DNA of 64,000 nt, taken from contig NC_064827.1 in the NCBI RefSeq assembly GCF_024166365.1, positions 75,283,135 through 75,347,134 of the forward strand, written 5' to 3'. Below the pieces are notes generated by a model. The model worked only from the letters and a program-made list of their open reading frames with translations. It was not told the DNA's origin and did no database searches. Positions 10,181 through 20,770 of the stretch are shown one piece after another. Within the stretch, counting starts at the first letter, position 1. The number at the start of each line of letters is the position of its first letter. A program made the position numbers and the translations under genes. This DNA comes from Elephas maximus indicus. Lineage: Eukaryota > Chordata > Mammalia > Proboscidea > Elephantidae.

Positions 10181-10208
10181 ATTCATGTCTGGGCTCTTTC
10201 CACAGTGC

Positions 10209-10440
10209 TATAGATGCCCAGAGGAGTCCCCGGGTAGTGCAAATGCTTAATAAGCTCAGCTGCTAGCTGAAAGGTTGGAGGTTTGAGCCTACTCAGACAT
10301 GCCTCAGAAGAAAGTTTGGCAATCTACTTCCGAAAAACCAGCCTTTGGAAACCCAGTGGAGCACAGTGTTACTCTGACACATGTGAAGTTGCCATGAATA
10401 TGGTTTGACTCGATGGCAAGCGGTTGTTATTATAGGTGCC
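10209..10440 (+). mobile_element. AfroSINE with near-perfect target-site duplication
   Basis: The body (10219-10430) starts 'ggagtccccgggtagtgcaa' and ends 'ggtttgactcgatggcaagc'. The flanks 'tatagatgcc' (10209-10218) and 'tataggtgcc' (10431-10440) differ at one base. Confidence 0.9.
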
Positions 10441-10654
10441 TGAAGCTGAGAGTCAAAAACTACTCACTCCAGAGCCAAACCTCACACATGAGCATGGGGG
10501 CCATTCAGGCCGTTGTTCTTCCTTGCCTCTGCAAAGTTTTGTTTTTCTTGTTTTGTATAAGTCCTTCAGGACAGGGGCCACTGCTGGAACTTCTGTTATC
10601 TCTCACAGTACTAGACCAGTACAATGCTAGATATGGTTTAAATGGGAAGATTTT

Positions 10655-10995
10655 GTAATGCTATGCAGTCATAAAAAAGGGAGGCACTCTTTATGAACTG
10701 ATAGGAAATTGTCTTCAACAAGTGAAGAAAACACAAGTGGGTATATGCTACCATTTGTGCCAAAAATAAGAAAAGAAAAAAATATATATACGTATTTACA
10801 TGAATGCATACCCACACAAAACACAGCTGTATGGCTGGGCACAGAGCTCATTGGCAACATTGGTTCCCTCCTGGAAAAGGAACCAGGTGTCTGGGGGTAG
10901 GGGTGGAAAGGAAATTTTTACCACGTACCCTTCTGTACCTGTTGAATTTTGAACCACGGGCAAGTATTATCTATTCAACAAAGAAATCAAATTAA
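10655..10995 (+). repeat. L1 3'-end fragment
   Basis: 'atgctaccatttgtgccaaa' followed by an AAAATATATA-type run, a 'tggaaaggaaatttttacc' segment and 'ctgttgaattttgaacca' follows the order of old mammalian L1 3' UTRs. Confidence 0.6.
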
Positions 10996-11079
10996 TATTG
11001 TAAAAAGTTAAAATAGCTAAATATGGTCAGTTCGATTTCCCAGGGTGCACCGGCAAATTAAAATCCTAGAAAGTCAAGG

Positions 11080-11180
11080 TTGGCAGGCTCTTAGATACCC
11101 ACCCCCATTTTGCCAGTAGGGAAACTAGGCCCAGAGTCACACGGGGACGGAATGGCAGAGCTGAGGTTGGAGGGAGGGGG
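11080..11180 (-). repeat. MIR fragment
   Basis: 'ccattttgccagtagggaaa' followed by 'cagagtcacacggggacgg' resembles a diverged antisense MIR core. Confidence 0.55.
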
Positions 11181-11392
11181 TGTCCCAAACTGTAGCCCTG
11201 ACTCCTTCCAAGCCAGCAGCCGCCCAGTCCGGTCCACAAGCCAGCCAGGTTTGCTGCTAATGAAAATGTGACTGGAGCTTCAGAAACTCTTGTGGAGTCC
11301 TTGGCCAGATCCGCAGACATTAGGATGTGAAGGCAGGCCCAGCAGACAAGAGGCCCCAATTATGTCCTTGGTATCATGTCAAAAATGAATCC

Positions 11393-11505
11393 AGCATAGT
11401 GATTACGCAACGCTGTGAATGAACTAAATGCCACTGAATTATTCACTTTAAAATGATTCATTTTATGTCATGTGAATTTCATCTCAATAAAAAGACATGA
11501 ATCCC
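11393..11505 (+). repeat. L1 3'-end fragment
   Basis: 'ctaaatgccactgaattatt' followed by 'cactttaaaatgattcattt' and 'aatttcatctcaataaaaag' is the typical last 100 bp of mammalian L1 elements. Confidence 0.75.
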
Positions 11506-11534
11506 CCAATTCAGTGCCCTTCAAAAACAACCGA

Positions 11535-11605
11535 AGTCTATCATCCAAACCAAGGCACTTTGAGAGTGAAAGATGGTGCCATTAATAATCACACCCAAAC
11601 AACAA
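11535..11605. repeat. Possible fragment of the short DNA-transposon-like repeat
   Basis: 'ggcactttgagagtgaaaga' followed by 'tgccattaataatcacacc' matches the middle of the elements at 2905 and 8150. The termini are missing. Confidence 0.35.
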
Positions 11606-11764
11606 ACAAAACAGACTTCCTGGGCTCTAGCCTCCCTACCAGAATCCTACCATCTGGAAGCTGGCAAAGAGACATTTTGAACTAAGTACCGTCAAAGGAA
11701 CTTGACCTGATTCCTCTTCTTCATGTGTCCCCTCCTCCCCACAACTCTTTCCCCAAAATGCTGA

Positions 11765-11935
11765 CAATAACATAGGTTTTGGGCAGACCCGGGTTCAAAT
11801 CCTGTCTGTATTCAAACCACTTCTGAGTTTCCTTATCAATAAAACATAAATCATGACTCTGATCTCAAAGGGTAGCTGTGAGAATTAAATGTCTTGCACC
11901 TAACCGGGCACGGAGAAGGTCTCCGCAAGCTGGAG
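11765..11935 (+). repeat. MIR
   Basis: 'gacccgggttcaaatcctgt', a degraded core ('gagtttccttatcaataaaa') and 'gctgtgagaattaaatgtct' lie in the correct order. Confidence 0.7.
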
Positions 11936-12525
11936 TTTTTCTTCCCCTCATGTAGAGAAATAGTGAAACGACGCAGGCTTAATTCTGAAACTCTTGGGGG
12001 GTGAACAGAGAGACCAGATTCACAAACACCCCCATGGGAGGAAGAGTCTGGGCACAGTGCGCAGGGGGACGTGGATTTCTAATTCTAGGAGTCATTTAGG
12101 GAAGCACCTCTATGCAGTGACTCATTCGGGGACTCACTAAAAAATCCTTTGAGTTAAAATCAAAAGTTGAGTGGGGCTCAGGTTGCCTTGTGCCGTTTCC
12201 CTCTACTCACACCCTGGCCTGGGTGGTGACAGTAGTGCAGGGATTTGGTGGGGAGTGGGGGAATCTTTGGGTGCAATTTAACCGTTTTTTTTTCCCCAAG
12301 TATACCACCAGGGGTTGGGACTGTCTGAGTGAAGGAAGTGGAGGCCAGAAGGAGGAAGGCCTGGATGACTTCCGTCCTCCTCCAAGTCCTACTGCTGTAT
12401 CCTTCTGTCTCTAGAAGACTTTAGTGAACCCCCCACCTCCTCCCATTCCTCAATTAGAGTTTGAGGGCCAGTGGGAACAGTGCGGGGGGGGCAAGGCCTC
12501 CTCATTCCCCTAACATCAGCTCAGC
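11935..12525. other. Repeat-poor intergenic stretch
   Basis: I see no recognisable gene or repeat, only a T8 run near 12286 and scattered open frames without exon signals. Confidence 0.45.
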
Positions 12526-12529
12526 TGCA

Positions 12530-12640
12530 GTCAGACTCATCTGCGCTGATTGCTGTCTCTATGACCTGGGATATAACACTTGACCTCTCTGAGCCTCAGT
12601 TTCCTCAACTGGAAAATGAGGGCATTGCAAGCACACATTA
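12530..12640 (+). repeat. MIR fragment
   Basis: 'cctctctgagcctcagtttc' at about 12584-12603 is the MIR core. Confidence 0.75.
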
Positions 12641-12839
12641 CTGGGTCCCTGAGAGTCAGGGAAGGGTTTTGCAAATGGTAGAGGCTTATGCAGATCTGTG
12701 CGTGGGGCCGGGTCTTTCTCTTCTCAGTGGTCTAGTGCTGCTCCCAAAGTCTTCTAAGGGCTTGAGGTTCTTGCTCCATAGCTTACCAAGATGAGGCATG
12801 CATCCTTGGGGAGCGTGGGCCTACCTGACACACAGTAAG

Positions 12840-13145
12840 CCTGTGGCTGATTCTCTCACTTCTTTAGGCAGGCCTCTGTTCAGACGGCACCTCATCAATG
12901 AGGCTTGCTCCAAACAGCCTCTACGAAAAAGCCCTCCTGGGCTCTCCTAACCCTTCCCTGTTTTATTTTCTCTACCAACCTTATCTTCCTAAGATGCCAG
13001 ATACTTATGGTTGTTTGTTTTCTCTCTCTCCCATCCCAGCCTGAAGCCCCAAGAGAGTCGGGGGTGTATTTTGTTCATTACTGTACATTACCTGGCCCAT
13101 AGAAAATACTCACAGATATGTGTCAGGTGAATGAATGAATGAACT
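12840..13145 (+). repeat. L2 3' end
   Basis: 'acggcacctcatcaatgagg', 'cctgttttattttctctacc', a 'gaagccccaagagagtc' segment and the terminal 'gaatgaatgaatgaac' follow the L2 3' consensus order. Confidence 0.8.
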
Positions 13146-13263
13146 AATGTTTGCTGCATGACTATGACCAATATCATGGATCCTGCTAGTAGTACTGCAA
13201 TATATTGCCCCAGAACTTCTGTTTCTTTCTATTACTTTTTTGCACTGCTTATTTCTTATACTT

Positions 13264-13601
13264 ATGGCTCGGTGGGAAAATTCTGTCTTCCATGTGGTAG
13301 ATCTGAGTTTGATGCCTGACCAACGCACCTCATGCGCAGCCACCAGCCGTCTGTCAGTGGAGGCTTGCGTCTTGCTATGACGCTGAACAGGTTTCAGTGG
13401 AGCTTTAAGACTAAGACAGACTAGGAAGAAAAGCCTGGCCATCTATTTCTGAAAATCAGCCAATGAAAATCCTATGGATTGCAACAGCCTGACCCACAGC
13501 CAATCCTGGGGATCGCACAGGAGTGGTCAACATTTTGTTTGGTTGTGCATGGGGTCACCACTAGTCAGGGCCTTATCCAATGGCAGGTAATAACAACAAC
13601 A
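13264..13601 (+). mobile_element. Long afrotherian SINE with tRNA-Gly-derived head
   Basis: A worn tRNA-Gly-like head (13264-13330) is followed by 'cctcatgcgcagccaccagc', 'acaggtttcagtggagcttt' and 'aatcagccaatgaaaatcct'. The tail 'tttggttgtgcatggggtca' is followed by 'ggtaataacaacaac'. The tail region matches the RTE 3' end at 48915-49014, so an RTE enzyme probably mobilised it. Confidence 0.88.
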
Positions 13602-13879
13602 TTTTCTTACCCTTAGCTCTTTGATTTATCTGACATTTTTTGTGGTATATATCACGTGAGGCGAGGCTATAAATGGAACTAAACAGCTAAACAATTTGCA
13701 GAATGATCCACTTCTTCCCTGTCAATTTGCGAAGTCTCTGTTTTTCATTGACGGGGAGCTGCGACTGTGCTGGCAACTCTGAGCCAGCTGCTGCACCGTC
13801 TGCAGCTTCTGCAGATCCCCAGCCCAGAACTATGTTGCTCATAAGGCAAGACTGCCCGGTGATCAGGCTCGCAGGCACT

Positions 13880-14110
13880 GGAATTAGGCAGCCTGCTGTC
13901 CACCCTCCAGCTCAACCACTTACCAGCGGTATGACTTTGAATAAGGGAATTCACTTTTCTAAGGTTCACTCTAAGTCTCATTTGCCCCATCTGTGAAATG
14001 GGCACAGTGGTAGCATAACCCCTTCACAGGGCAGCTGTGGGACTGAACAACACAATGCAGGCCAAGCGTGCAGTAAGGGGTCCAGCATACAGTGGATGCT
14101 TGGCTGGTGC
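13880..14110 (+). repeat. MIR, nearly complete
   Basis: 'ctcaaccacttaccagcggt', the core 'ccccatctgtgaaatggg' (about 13985-14002) and a 3' part with 'cagcatacagtggatgct' are all present. Confidence 0.8.
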
Positions 14111-14730
14111 TAATTATTGCCGTAGGTCATCCCCAGTGGAAGCATGCCCACTCGCTGGGCAGATGGAGGCCCAATGGACATCCACTCTGCTCAGCACAGT
14201 GCTGTGGCCAAGCTGAGTATCTGGCAGGCAGGGTTGGTCCCTGCTCTCAGCCATCCTGGGGGAAAGAGCCAGAGGTACGTGGAGAAGAGGCAGCAAGTGT
14301 GGTGAGAGGAACTATCCGACCCAGGAGAGTCCTCACCTTCACGGGGTTCCCCTAGTAAGGGAAGCAGGGAACTGAGTTTCTCCAACCTTTGGATCCCCAT
14401 GGAGGCTGATCTCCTTGAAGGGAGTGTTGGGTATTCATTAGTGGGGTCTTTTACTTCTCAACTCTGCACACTGACTCTGTCTGGACCCGGGTCCACAGGA
14501 GGCCGGGAGCTCCAGCGGAGAAGACTTTTGTGCTTTAAGGGCAGGAAGCAGTCATCGTTGCACCACCTTATTCTTGGCTTTTTACTTCACTGCCTGCCTT
14601 CAGCTGGCACACAATAAGTTCTTGTGGCTTGCCCAATTTCAATATGACCAGTGCCGTGATGGGGAAAATGCTAGGTGATAGGGGACCCCAAGAAGCGCGT
14701 GGGAGGGGTTCATGGGTTGGCTGATTGCAG
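14110..14730. other. Unique sequence upstream of the NEK6 promoter
   Basis: No repeat is recognised. It is moderately GC-rich with little CpG, and may hold proximal upstream control elements. No specific site stands out enough to call. Confidence 0.4.
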
Positions 14731-14734
14731 CCCC

Positions 14735-14815
14735 TCATCCTAAGTGCCTAGAAGATGCTGGGCCTGACTTGCTGTGTAAGCTTGCGCCTCAGTTTCCCCA
14801 TCTGTGAAATGGGGG
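14735..14815 (+). repeat. MIR fragment abutting the CpG island
   Basis: 'gcctcagtttccccatctgt' followed by 'gaaatggggga' ends within about 10 bp of the rise in CpG density, so a relic SINE marks the upstream edge of the promoter. Confidence 0.8.
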
Positions 14816-14978
14816 AGGGGGCCGGCTGAGTGGCTTATTCGCCATTCAGAAGGTCTGCTGGGGAGCCGAAGGGTCCAGGAGCAACGAAGGCGCTGCCCGG
14901 GCGCGCCCCCCCCACCCCCCTCAGCCTGCGTGGCGGCAGCGCGCGCGAGCACAGGGGGCGGCGCGGCCCCGCGGCGGG

Positions 14979-14988
14979 GAGGGGCGGG
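14979..14988 (+). promoter_or_regulatory. GC box (Sp1/KLF-type site)
   Basis: 'gaggggcggg' matches the GC-box core. It lies about 160 bp upstream of the exon 1 donor, a plausible position for a core promoter element. Sites this simple also occur by chance in GC-rich islands. Confidence 0.45.
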
Positions 14989-14989
14989 A

Positions 14990-15145
14990 GCGCGCGCTCG
15001 GGCCCGCGCAGGCAGCGGTGGCGGAACCGAGCGGACGAGAGTGTGGCCGCCGCGCGGCCAACTCGTGTGAGACCCGCCACTCCGGCTGGCCCGCAAGTCC
15101 GCGCGCGGGTCCTTCCGCCGGGCCGCCGATCCCGTCCGCGCGCCG
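14990..15145 (+). other. NEK6: NEK6 exon 1, untranslated (left edge uncertain)
   Basis: The right edge is a strong donor: the exon ends ...cgcgccg at 15145 and the intron begins gtgagt at 15146. No ATG occurs between 14820 and 15145, so upstream start codons are absent and translation should begin in exon 2. The frame that leads into exon 2 is open from 14830 to the donor, but only with a GTG at its start and a TGA just before it. The left boundary is a guess within the CpG island, and transcript data would be needed to fix it. Confidence 0.6.
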
Positions 15146-15329
15146 GTGAGTGGCCTGGGCCTGGGCCGGGCTGGGTAGGGGTCGGGGAGGGGGCGGGGGC
15201 TGGGCCGCGGGGCCGTCACCCCACACCCGGGCCCAGGCGAGTGCGCGTGCACACGCGCGCGCCCGAGGCTCCGCGGGGAAGAGCCGGAGGGTGTGCATGC
15301 GTGAAGTTGGGGGTGCGCTTGTGAAAGTG

Positions 15330-16370
15330 AAAATCTGAGCGTGTCTGCGTCGGTACGCGTCCGAGCGTGTGAGGGCTGCGTGTGTCCCGCTGTCCTCAGT
15401 TCCTCAGTGTGTTCTCAGGAGTGTGTGCATGCCTGCGCCGGAGTTTGTGCGTGTGCACATCAGTTTCTGGGTTGTGATTTTTGGTGTGAATGAGTGCTGG
15501 AAAACGACCATCGCTCTCGTTTATCCACTTAGGGGATGTTTACTATGTGCCCAGGACTGTGCCAGGCTGTTCACTGTGATCTCATTTTTGTGACGTAGTA
15601 TGTGTGGATCGTAGGGAGTATGTGTGTGTATGCACATGTATGAATGTGGTATTCACAAATGATTTGTGTGTGCATTTACGAGCCCGAGAAGACAAAAGTG
15701 TGCATATGTGGATGTGAGTGTGTGATTTGTGTACAGGAGTGTGTGGGTATGTTTATTATCAAGGGTGATGGTTCCTCTGGGCCCACCAGGTCTATATGTG
15801 TGATATGCCTGTTGCTGGCCCAGATGTCAGGGAGCCCGTGGAGAGAAGTTGACCTGGCGTGAGCATGGGGTGGGTGCCAGGGCCTCACTTGGTGAATGAG
15901 GGACCAGAGGACAGACTCCCAGAGCCCCATTGAGCCTGGGCAGAGGTCGAAGCCTCTTAGCCAGGCCTGGGCAGGACCACTGGCAGGATCCAGGACACAC
16001 AGGCTGGGCAGGAGATGTGGTAGGCTGGCAGAGCCCTTTGGCCGGGCACCAGAGGATGTGTGCCTGGTTTTCTTAAAGACCCTTCTGGGTCTCCACTTTG
16101 TCTTGGCTCTCTCTGGCCTGGCTGGCTTTTAACCCTTTCCCAGGCCTGGAGGTTGACCCTGGTGAGTCCAGCAGTACTAAGACATTTGTCTGTGCCTATG
16201 GGATCTGTCTCTGCCTGTCCTGCTAAACAGATAGATATTTGTCTGATTGATATGTATGGCACCTGGGCTTCAAGCACAAGTCTCCAAGACAGTAACAAAT
16301 TCATCACAGCAGGCTTGGGACACCATCTTCCAAGGTGTCTCTCCTTGGAGCTTTGAGTGACAGTGTTTTG
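15330..16370. other. TG-rich start of intron 1
   Basis: From about 15310 to 15760 the sequence is enriched in interrupted TG/GTGTG and GCATG-like units, a decayed alternating purine-pyrimidine tract. The remainder to 16370 is unique sequence with no recognised repeat or exon. Confidence 0.5.
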
Positions 16371-17160
16371 TGCTTTATAAATGCTGAAAATCTTTGTAGT
16401 CCAAAGTCTTTATTGCTCTAAGGCAAACTTGAGAAACTCTGTGGATCCCCATTTCCTCTGCATTTTCAAAATTCAGCTTGCCTTTCTGAGGGGGAAAATG
16501 TCGTCTTAGAAGCTCGGCGTACGCGCAGGCAAACTTTGGAGGCACGTTTAAAAACCCCGTAGCTAATGGAAGAAGAATTTCATTGAAAGGGACACAGAGC
16601 CGGCTGGAAGCGCCTGCTCCCAACGCAGCAAGCTCACCAAGTGAACTTTGGACGTCTTCTTTTAGACAAACAAAACCTGGAAGGAAACAAAAAAGACCCA
16701 CATTCTTTTGCTTTTTTGTCTGAAAAATGGAAAAAAAAAAAAGACACACACCTTCTGGGTTTGCTGGAAACGTGGCCTTCCCCTTCCCCCATCAAGGCCA
16801 GGCCCTCCCTCAATCCCCCACCCCCAAATAAAATACGCCTGGGGAGCTGTGGAATGAGTCACTCCCTGGCAGAGGGCCTCACGGGCAAACATTTGGGAAG
16901 GTTCTTGCCTAACTTCCCAGAAGAAAAGGCCCAGGATTTAAAATGGTCCCTGTGGTTTGTCAGCCTCTGCTGTCCCGTCTGCTTTGGAAATGACTAAAAA
17001 GAAGTTTCTATCTTTACAAAATAAAGTCTCACTATCCCAGGTTGGTTTGGGTTTGGGCTTAGGGCTGTTCAGGGTTCAAGAAATGTAGTTCCTGGCTTTG
17101 CCAGATGGGCATTTCGGTGGGTTTGAACACGAAAGGAGAGCAGGGAGAGGGGAAGGGGAC
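16370..17160. other. Repeat-free intronic block
   Basis: No repeat is recognised. CpGs are locally retained near 16513-16525 ('ctcggcgtacgcgcaggc'), unusual this far from the island. An A12-type run lies near 16731. Confidence 0.4.
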
Positions 17161-17164
17161 TCAC

Positions 17165-17395
17165 ATTTGTGGAACACCTACCATGTGCCAGGAACCATCC
17201 TGGGTGCTGTTGTTAATCCTCCCTATAGTCTTATGCTGCAGAAAATGGCCTTTGGTTTTATGCATGAGGAAACTGAGGCTTGGAGAGATACACCCTGTAT
17301 CCTGGGACAGCTGAAAGGAGGTGGAGGCAGACTCTCAAGCTGCCTGCCTGACCCTGCAGCCTGTCCTCTGTCCATTGCACCAGGGATGTGACATT
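17165..17395 (-). repeat. MIR, nearly complete
   Basis: 'aacacctaccatgtgccagg' (3' part, antisense), 'tgcatgaggaaactgaggct' (core) and a 5' part reaching 'ccattgcaccag' are in order. Confidence 0.85.
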
Positions 17396-17399
17396 TGAC

Positions 17400-17555
17400 T
17401 TCCTCAGATGTATAGACTCGGTGCTGAGTGCTTTACACACATCCACTCATTGCATTCTCACCTTGAGGTAAGGGCTATCTCCATTTTACAGATGAGAAAA
17501 CTGAGGCTCAGAGAGATGAAACGACTTGCATAATTTTGTCAAAGTAGCACTGCAA
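17400..17555 (-). repeat. MIR
   Basis: 'ccattttacagatgagaaaa' at about 17482-17501 is followed by 'ctgaggctcagagagatga'. Confidence 0.85.
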
Positions 17556-17559
17556 CTAA

Positions 17560-17990
17560 TGGCCATCATTTATTGAGGGCATACTGTGTGCCAGGCACCA
17601 GATTAAGAACTTTAAGTGCCTTATTTCATTCAGTCCACTAACCAACACTATGAAATGGAAACTGTCATGATTACCATTTTACAGATGAGAAAAGTGGGGT
17701 ACCAAGCCAAAAAAAACCAAAGCTGTCGCCACTGAGTCGATTTTAACTCATAGTAGATTTTGACTCATAGCGACCCTATAGGGCAAAGTAGAACTGCTTC
17801 ATACAGTTTCTAAGGAGCGCCTAGAGGATTCAAACTGCCGACCCTTTGATTAGCAGCCATAGCTCTTAACCACTACGCCCCCAGGGTTTCCAACTGGGGT
17901 ACAGAGAGATTAAATAACGTGTTGAAGATCACGCGCTAATATGCAGTAGTTTTGAACCTAGGCCTGTCTGAGCAGAGCCCATAGTCTTCC
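17560..17990 (-). repeat. MIR split by an AfroSINE
   Basis: Left part: 'tttattgagggcatactgtg' to 'ttacagatgagaaaagtggg' (17569-17702). Right part: 'tacagagagattaaataacg' to 'gttttgaacctaggcctgtc' (17895-17990). Removing the SINE and one copy of its target duplication restores a continuous MIR. Three MIRs now lie side by side from 17165. Confidence 0.85.
17695..17902 (-). mobile_element. AfroSINE inserted in a MIR
   Basis: The body (17703-17894) has 'ctcatagcgaccctataggg' and the head end 'cttaaccactacgcccccag'. The target duplication 'tggggtac' lies at 17695-17702 and 17895-17902. A short internal repeat of the tail ('actcatag' twice) is present. Confidence 0.93.
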
Positions 17991-17999
17991 TGCTGTACC

Positions 18000-18185
18000 T
18001 GGAAAGTAACTGTCACTACATACTGTGTGTCTGGCCTGATACTAAGGTCCAGTATTGCTACCTTGATTTTATAGAGGGGAAGACGAAGACTCAGGAAGGT
18101 TAAGGAACTTGGGTTGGGTCATAAGCTGGTAAGTGGCAAAGTCAGGATTCAAACCCACATCTCTTACGTTAGAGTTGAGGTTCGT
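18000..18185 (-). repeat. MIR
   Basis: 'ttgattttatagaggggaag' followed by 'gctggtaagtggcaaagtca' and 'ggattcaaacccacat' matches the antisense core and 5' part. Confidence 0.75.
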
Positions 18186-18494
18186 AACCTCAAACCAGGT
18201 CTGGCTATCTTTGTTGAGCTTTTTGCCTCTTGAATGCTGAAAAGCCAAGTGGGTTGAGGCACTCCAGGTTCCTGCAGGTTCCTGCCCTGGCTTGGCTCTG
18301 GCCTTCTGGGAAAGGTCTTTCTGAAGGCACCACTGTCCTTCCTTGTCCCTCTTGTACCTGTGGTGTGGATAAGCAATGCCCAGGGCCAGAGTTATCAGAT
18401 GGAAAAGGCTGCAGTTCACATTTCTCTTTCTTCCCCAAGTGCCAAGGATTGGTTTCATAAGGGAAGCATCAAAACAATTGTCAAAAGAGACTAT

Positions 18495-18745
18495 AGGCAG
18501 CCCACGAGTTACGAACAAGATCCGTTCCTAAGTCTGTCTTTAAGCCGAATTTGTAGGTGAGTTCAAACAGGTACCTATGGTTCTTATTTAGCATCAGTTA
18601 GTCGAATGTTTGTCTTAGTATGTACTATATCTTTTACCTTTCTATGCCCATAAAATACTTAAGAAACACTTCCAAGCTCCATTGTTTTCATGAGCATCAC
18701 AAAGTTATGCATACGTTCCTTATTACAAACCATTGTATGTACACT
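18495..18745. repeat. Probable interspersed repeat, family unresolved
   Basis: The segment beginning 'cagcccacgagttacgaaca' with 'cctaagtctgtctttaagcc' and 'tagtatgtactatatctttt' recalls a reiterated sequence seen in several mammals. I cannot name the family or define termini. Confidence 0.35.
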
Positions 18746-20300
18746 ATTTCCTTTCTCTTCTCAGGTCAGGCCAAGCAAGGGGGCTAGAGGGTAGAGAGTG
18801 GAGGAGGACCCTGATGGACTCATTCAAGATTAAATACAGGTTGCCACGGCCAAGCTCGTGTGCAGAGGAAGCAAGCTGGGACACTGCTCCCAGGAAGAGC
18901 CCAGCGTCCTGACCTCTGATGATGGAGATCACCTCCAAAGAGCCTGATTCTCACATCTGAATATCTGACATGATCATTTTTACGTATGCCTCTTGTCACT
19001 TGTCACTTTAGTCCCGTGCCTGTCTCTTTTCCTTGTTCATTTCCATTTGTCTCACGGTTTATACTACGTTGTACTTGAAAGGAATGTGTGTGAGTGTGTG
19101 TGAGGACCTGTGTGGTTTGGGCTGTGTTGTGCCTCTACAAGTTTCCTTTGGTGTTGAAAGGAAAAGGTATTTCTCTCCTTTCCAAGCATGTTCTGCAAAT
19201 TGATGAACATTTGCAAATTGCTTTGAGATGCGTTAATTTAAGGTGTGAAATAATAGATCTTGTGTGAAGGCTCAGCCACATTTCTGGCATTGATGGATTT
19301 CTCTCCCGTCTGGCCTGTGATTTAGGGAGGTAAAAATAGTCCTTGTTTCCACATTTTTATCTTTTTTTTTTTTTGCTGACATCATTCTTAGGAAGCAGTG
19401 TGCACATGCCACGCTGAACTTTCCTTGGGCATCAGAGCTCTGGGGAGCAAGGGTGCTCCTGGAACGAGGGGATTGTCTGCGGTGGTGTGGGCACCCCAGG
19501 TGTCTATGAAGTTGTTTTGAATTGAGCAGGCAGTGGATGGCTGAGCTTGGATGTAAACCAGGGACAGGCTCTTAGAGGCCTCAGTGGCTCCTTGGTATCT
19601 GGCCATCTCCTCATTTCTGACTCTTGGGTAGTGATGAGATAGCTTTTTGGGAAAATTTTAGTTTAAAAAGAAAAATCCAGGTCAGTGACTTTACTCATTC
19701 CTGTCCAAACTGGGTGACGTACACGCAGTCCTGTCCTTTGGCCAAACCTGGATTAAGCCAACAGCCTTCTCAGACTCGTCTTCCAGACAGGAGCCAACGT
19801 TTGGGCAGATCAGTGGTGGTGTAATTTCCTGTGACGTCAAATCTGGGAACTTGAACTTGGAGTGTGATCTAGCATTTTGACATCTGTCCCTCTAATAGGA
19901 CTTGCTTGTGTGGACAGACTCACACACGCAGGACCCGGGTTTGCTCCAGGCTGCACCGTTGTCTCCAGTTCTGGATTTTTCCACAGGCAGCTTCTCGGGT
20001 GGTCTGGTTGCAAAGGCACCAAACTTCTAACCAGGCCGTGTTGGCCTTCACTGGCTGGATCACAGCACCGCGCTGTGCGCTCTATCTGAGGGGAGGCCAT
20101 TGGAGTTGAAAGGTGGCGTAACCGTGATCTGAAATGCATTCAGTTCCAACGGCTGTTCTTTCTTTTAGACATCTGCATGGTGGTGACCTCATAGAAAAGA
20201 AAAAGGGGGCTTTATGTAGGAATTCCATAGAGTGTGAAGGAATTCTGACAAGGGGAGGGGGAGGGAAGTCGCCACTGGGAGCCTGGAGTGTCTGCATTTT
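18745..20300. other. Repeat-free intronic block
   Basis: About 1.5 kb lack recognised repeats apart from a T12 run near 19361 and a TG-rich patch near 19086. The block includes an exact CRE palindrome. A 14-bp unit is doubled at about 20309-20335 just after it. No exon signals with coding support. Confidence 0.45.
19832..19839. promoter_or_regulatory. Palindromic CRE (TGACGTCA)
   Basis: An exact full CRE palindrome, the binding site of CREB/ATF dimers, lies in a repeat-free part of intron 1. Its CpG has survived. Function is inferred only. Confidence 0.35.
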
Positions 20301-20684
20301 ACTTGTTTAACCCTCACATTTAACCCTCACATTTCAAAATTAGGCAGTGCTTGACCACAGGGAACAGAAATCCACTTAAGGGACAGTTCCTCTACCCCCG
20401 TGTCCTAGTTGAGGCTGCTGGGCTTAGCTCCTCACACACGTCCTTACTGCAGGTGAATGATAGAGTTGGGATTTGTCCAGTGCCCCCTTCTCCAAAGCCT
20501 GCCCTCTCTTGTTCCTTGTTGCCCAAGAAACTGGAATTGTTGAGAAGAGATCAGCAAAGACTTGGAGTTACTTTACCAGTGAACTAACACTCTGATCATA
20601 GATAAGGAATTCAGCAGGCTCACAATCCAATGACGAGCTTCGCGAGAGAATACATTGTTGTGGACTTTTGGAGTTGGGAAAACA

Positions 20685-20770
20685 CTCACCATCTACCACA
20701 ATCACCCATTTTACAGAATAGAAACTGAGACCCAGAGAAGGGAAGATGCTTACCGACAACCACATTAAGA
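20685..20770 (-). repeat. MIR fragment
   Basis: 'acccattttacagaatagaa' followed by 'actgagacccagagaagg'. Confidence 0.7.

Larger units (their letters stand above)
14820..15330 (+). promoter_or_regulatory. NEK6: CpG-island promoter of NEK6
   Basis: G+C is very high and CpG is not depleted. Dense runs include 'ggggcggcgcggccccgcgg' (14956-14975) and 'cgcgcgctcgggcccgcgca'. No TATA box is seen, which is typical of a dispersed-start housekeeping promoter. GC boxes occur near 14979 and 15187. The strand is set by the splice donor at 15146 and by NEK6 exon 2 downstream. The exact start site cannot be read from sequence. The island spills into the first ~180 bp of intron 1. Confidence 0.85.

Noticed and set aside
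14740-15324. Several long open frames on both strands in the CpG island
   Set aside because: Arg/Pro/Ala/Gly-rich frames are expected where stop codons are rare because of high G+C. The plus frame from 14830 begins with GTG, not ATG.
15310-15760. TG-rich region as a Z-DNA or regulatory element
   Set aside because: The repeats are heavily interrupted, so it is described only as a decayed TG-rich tract.
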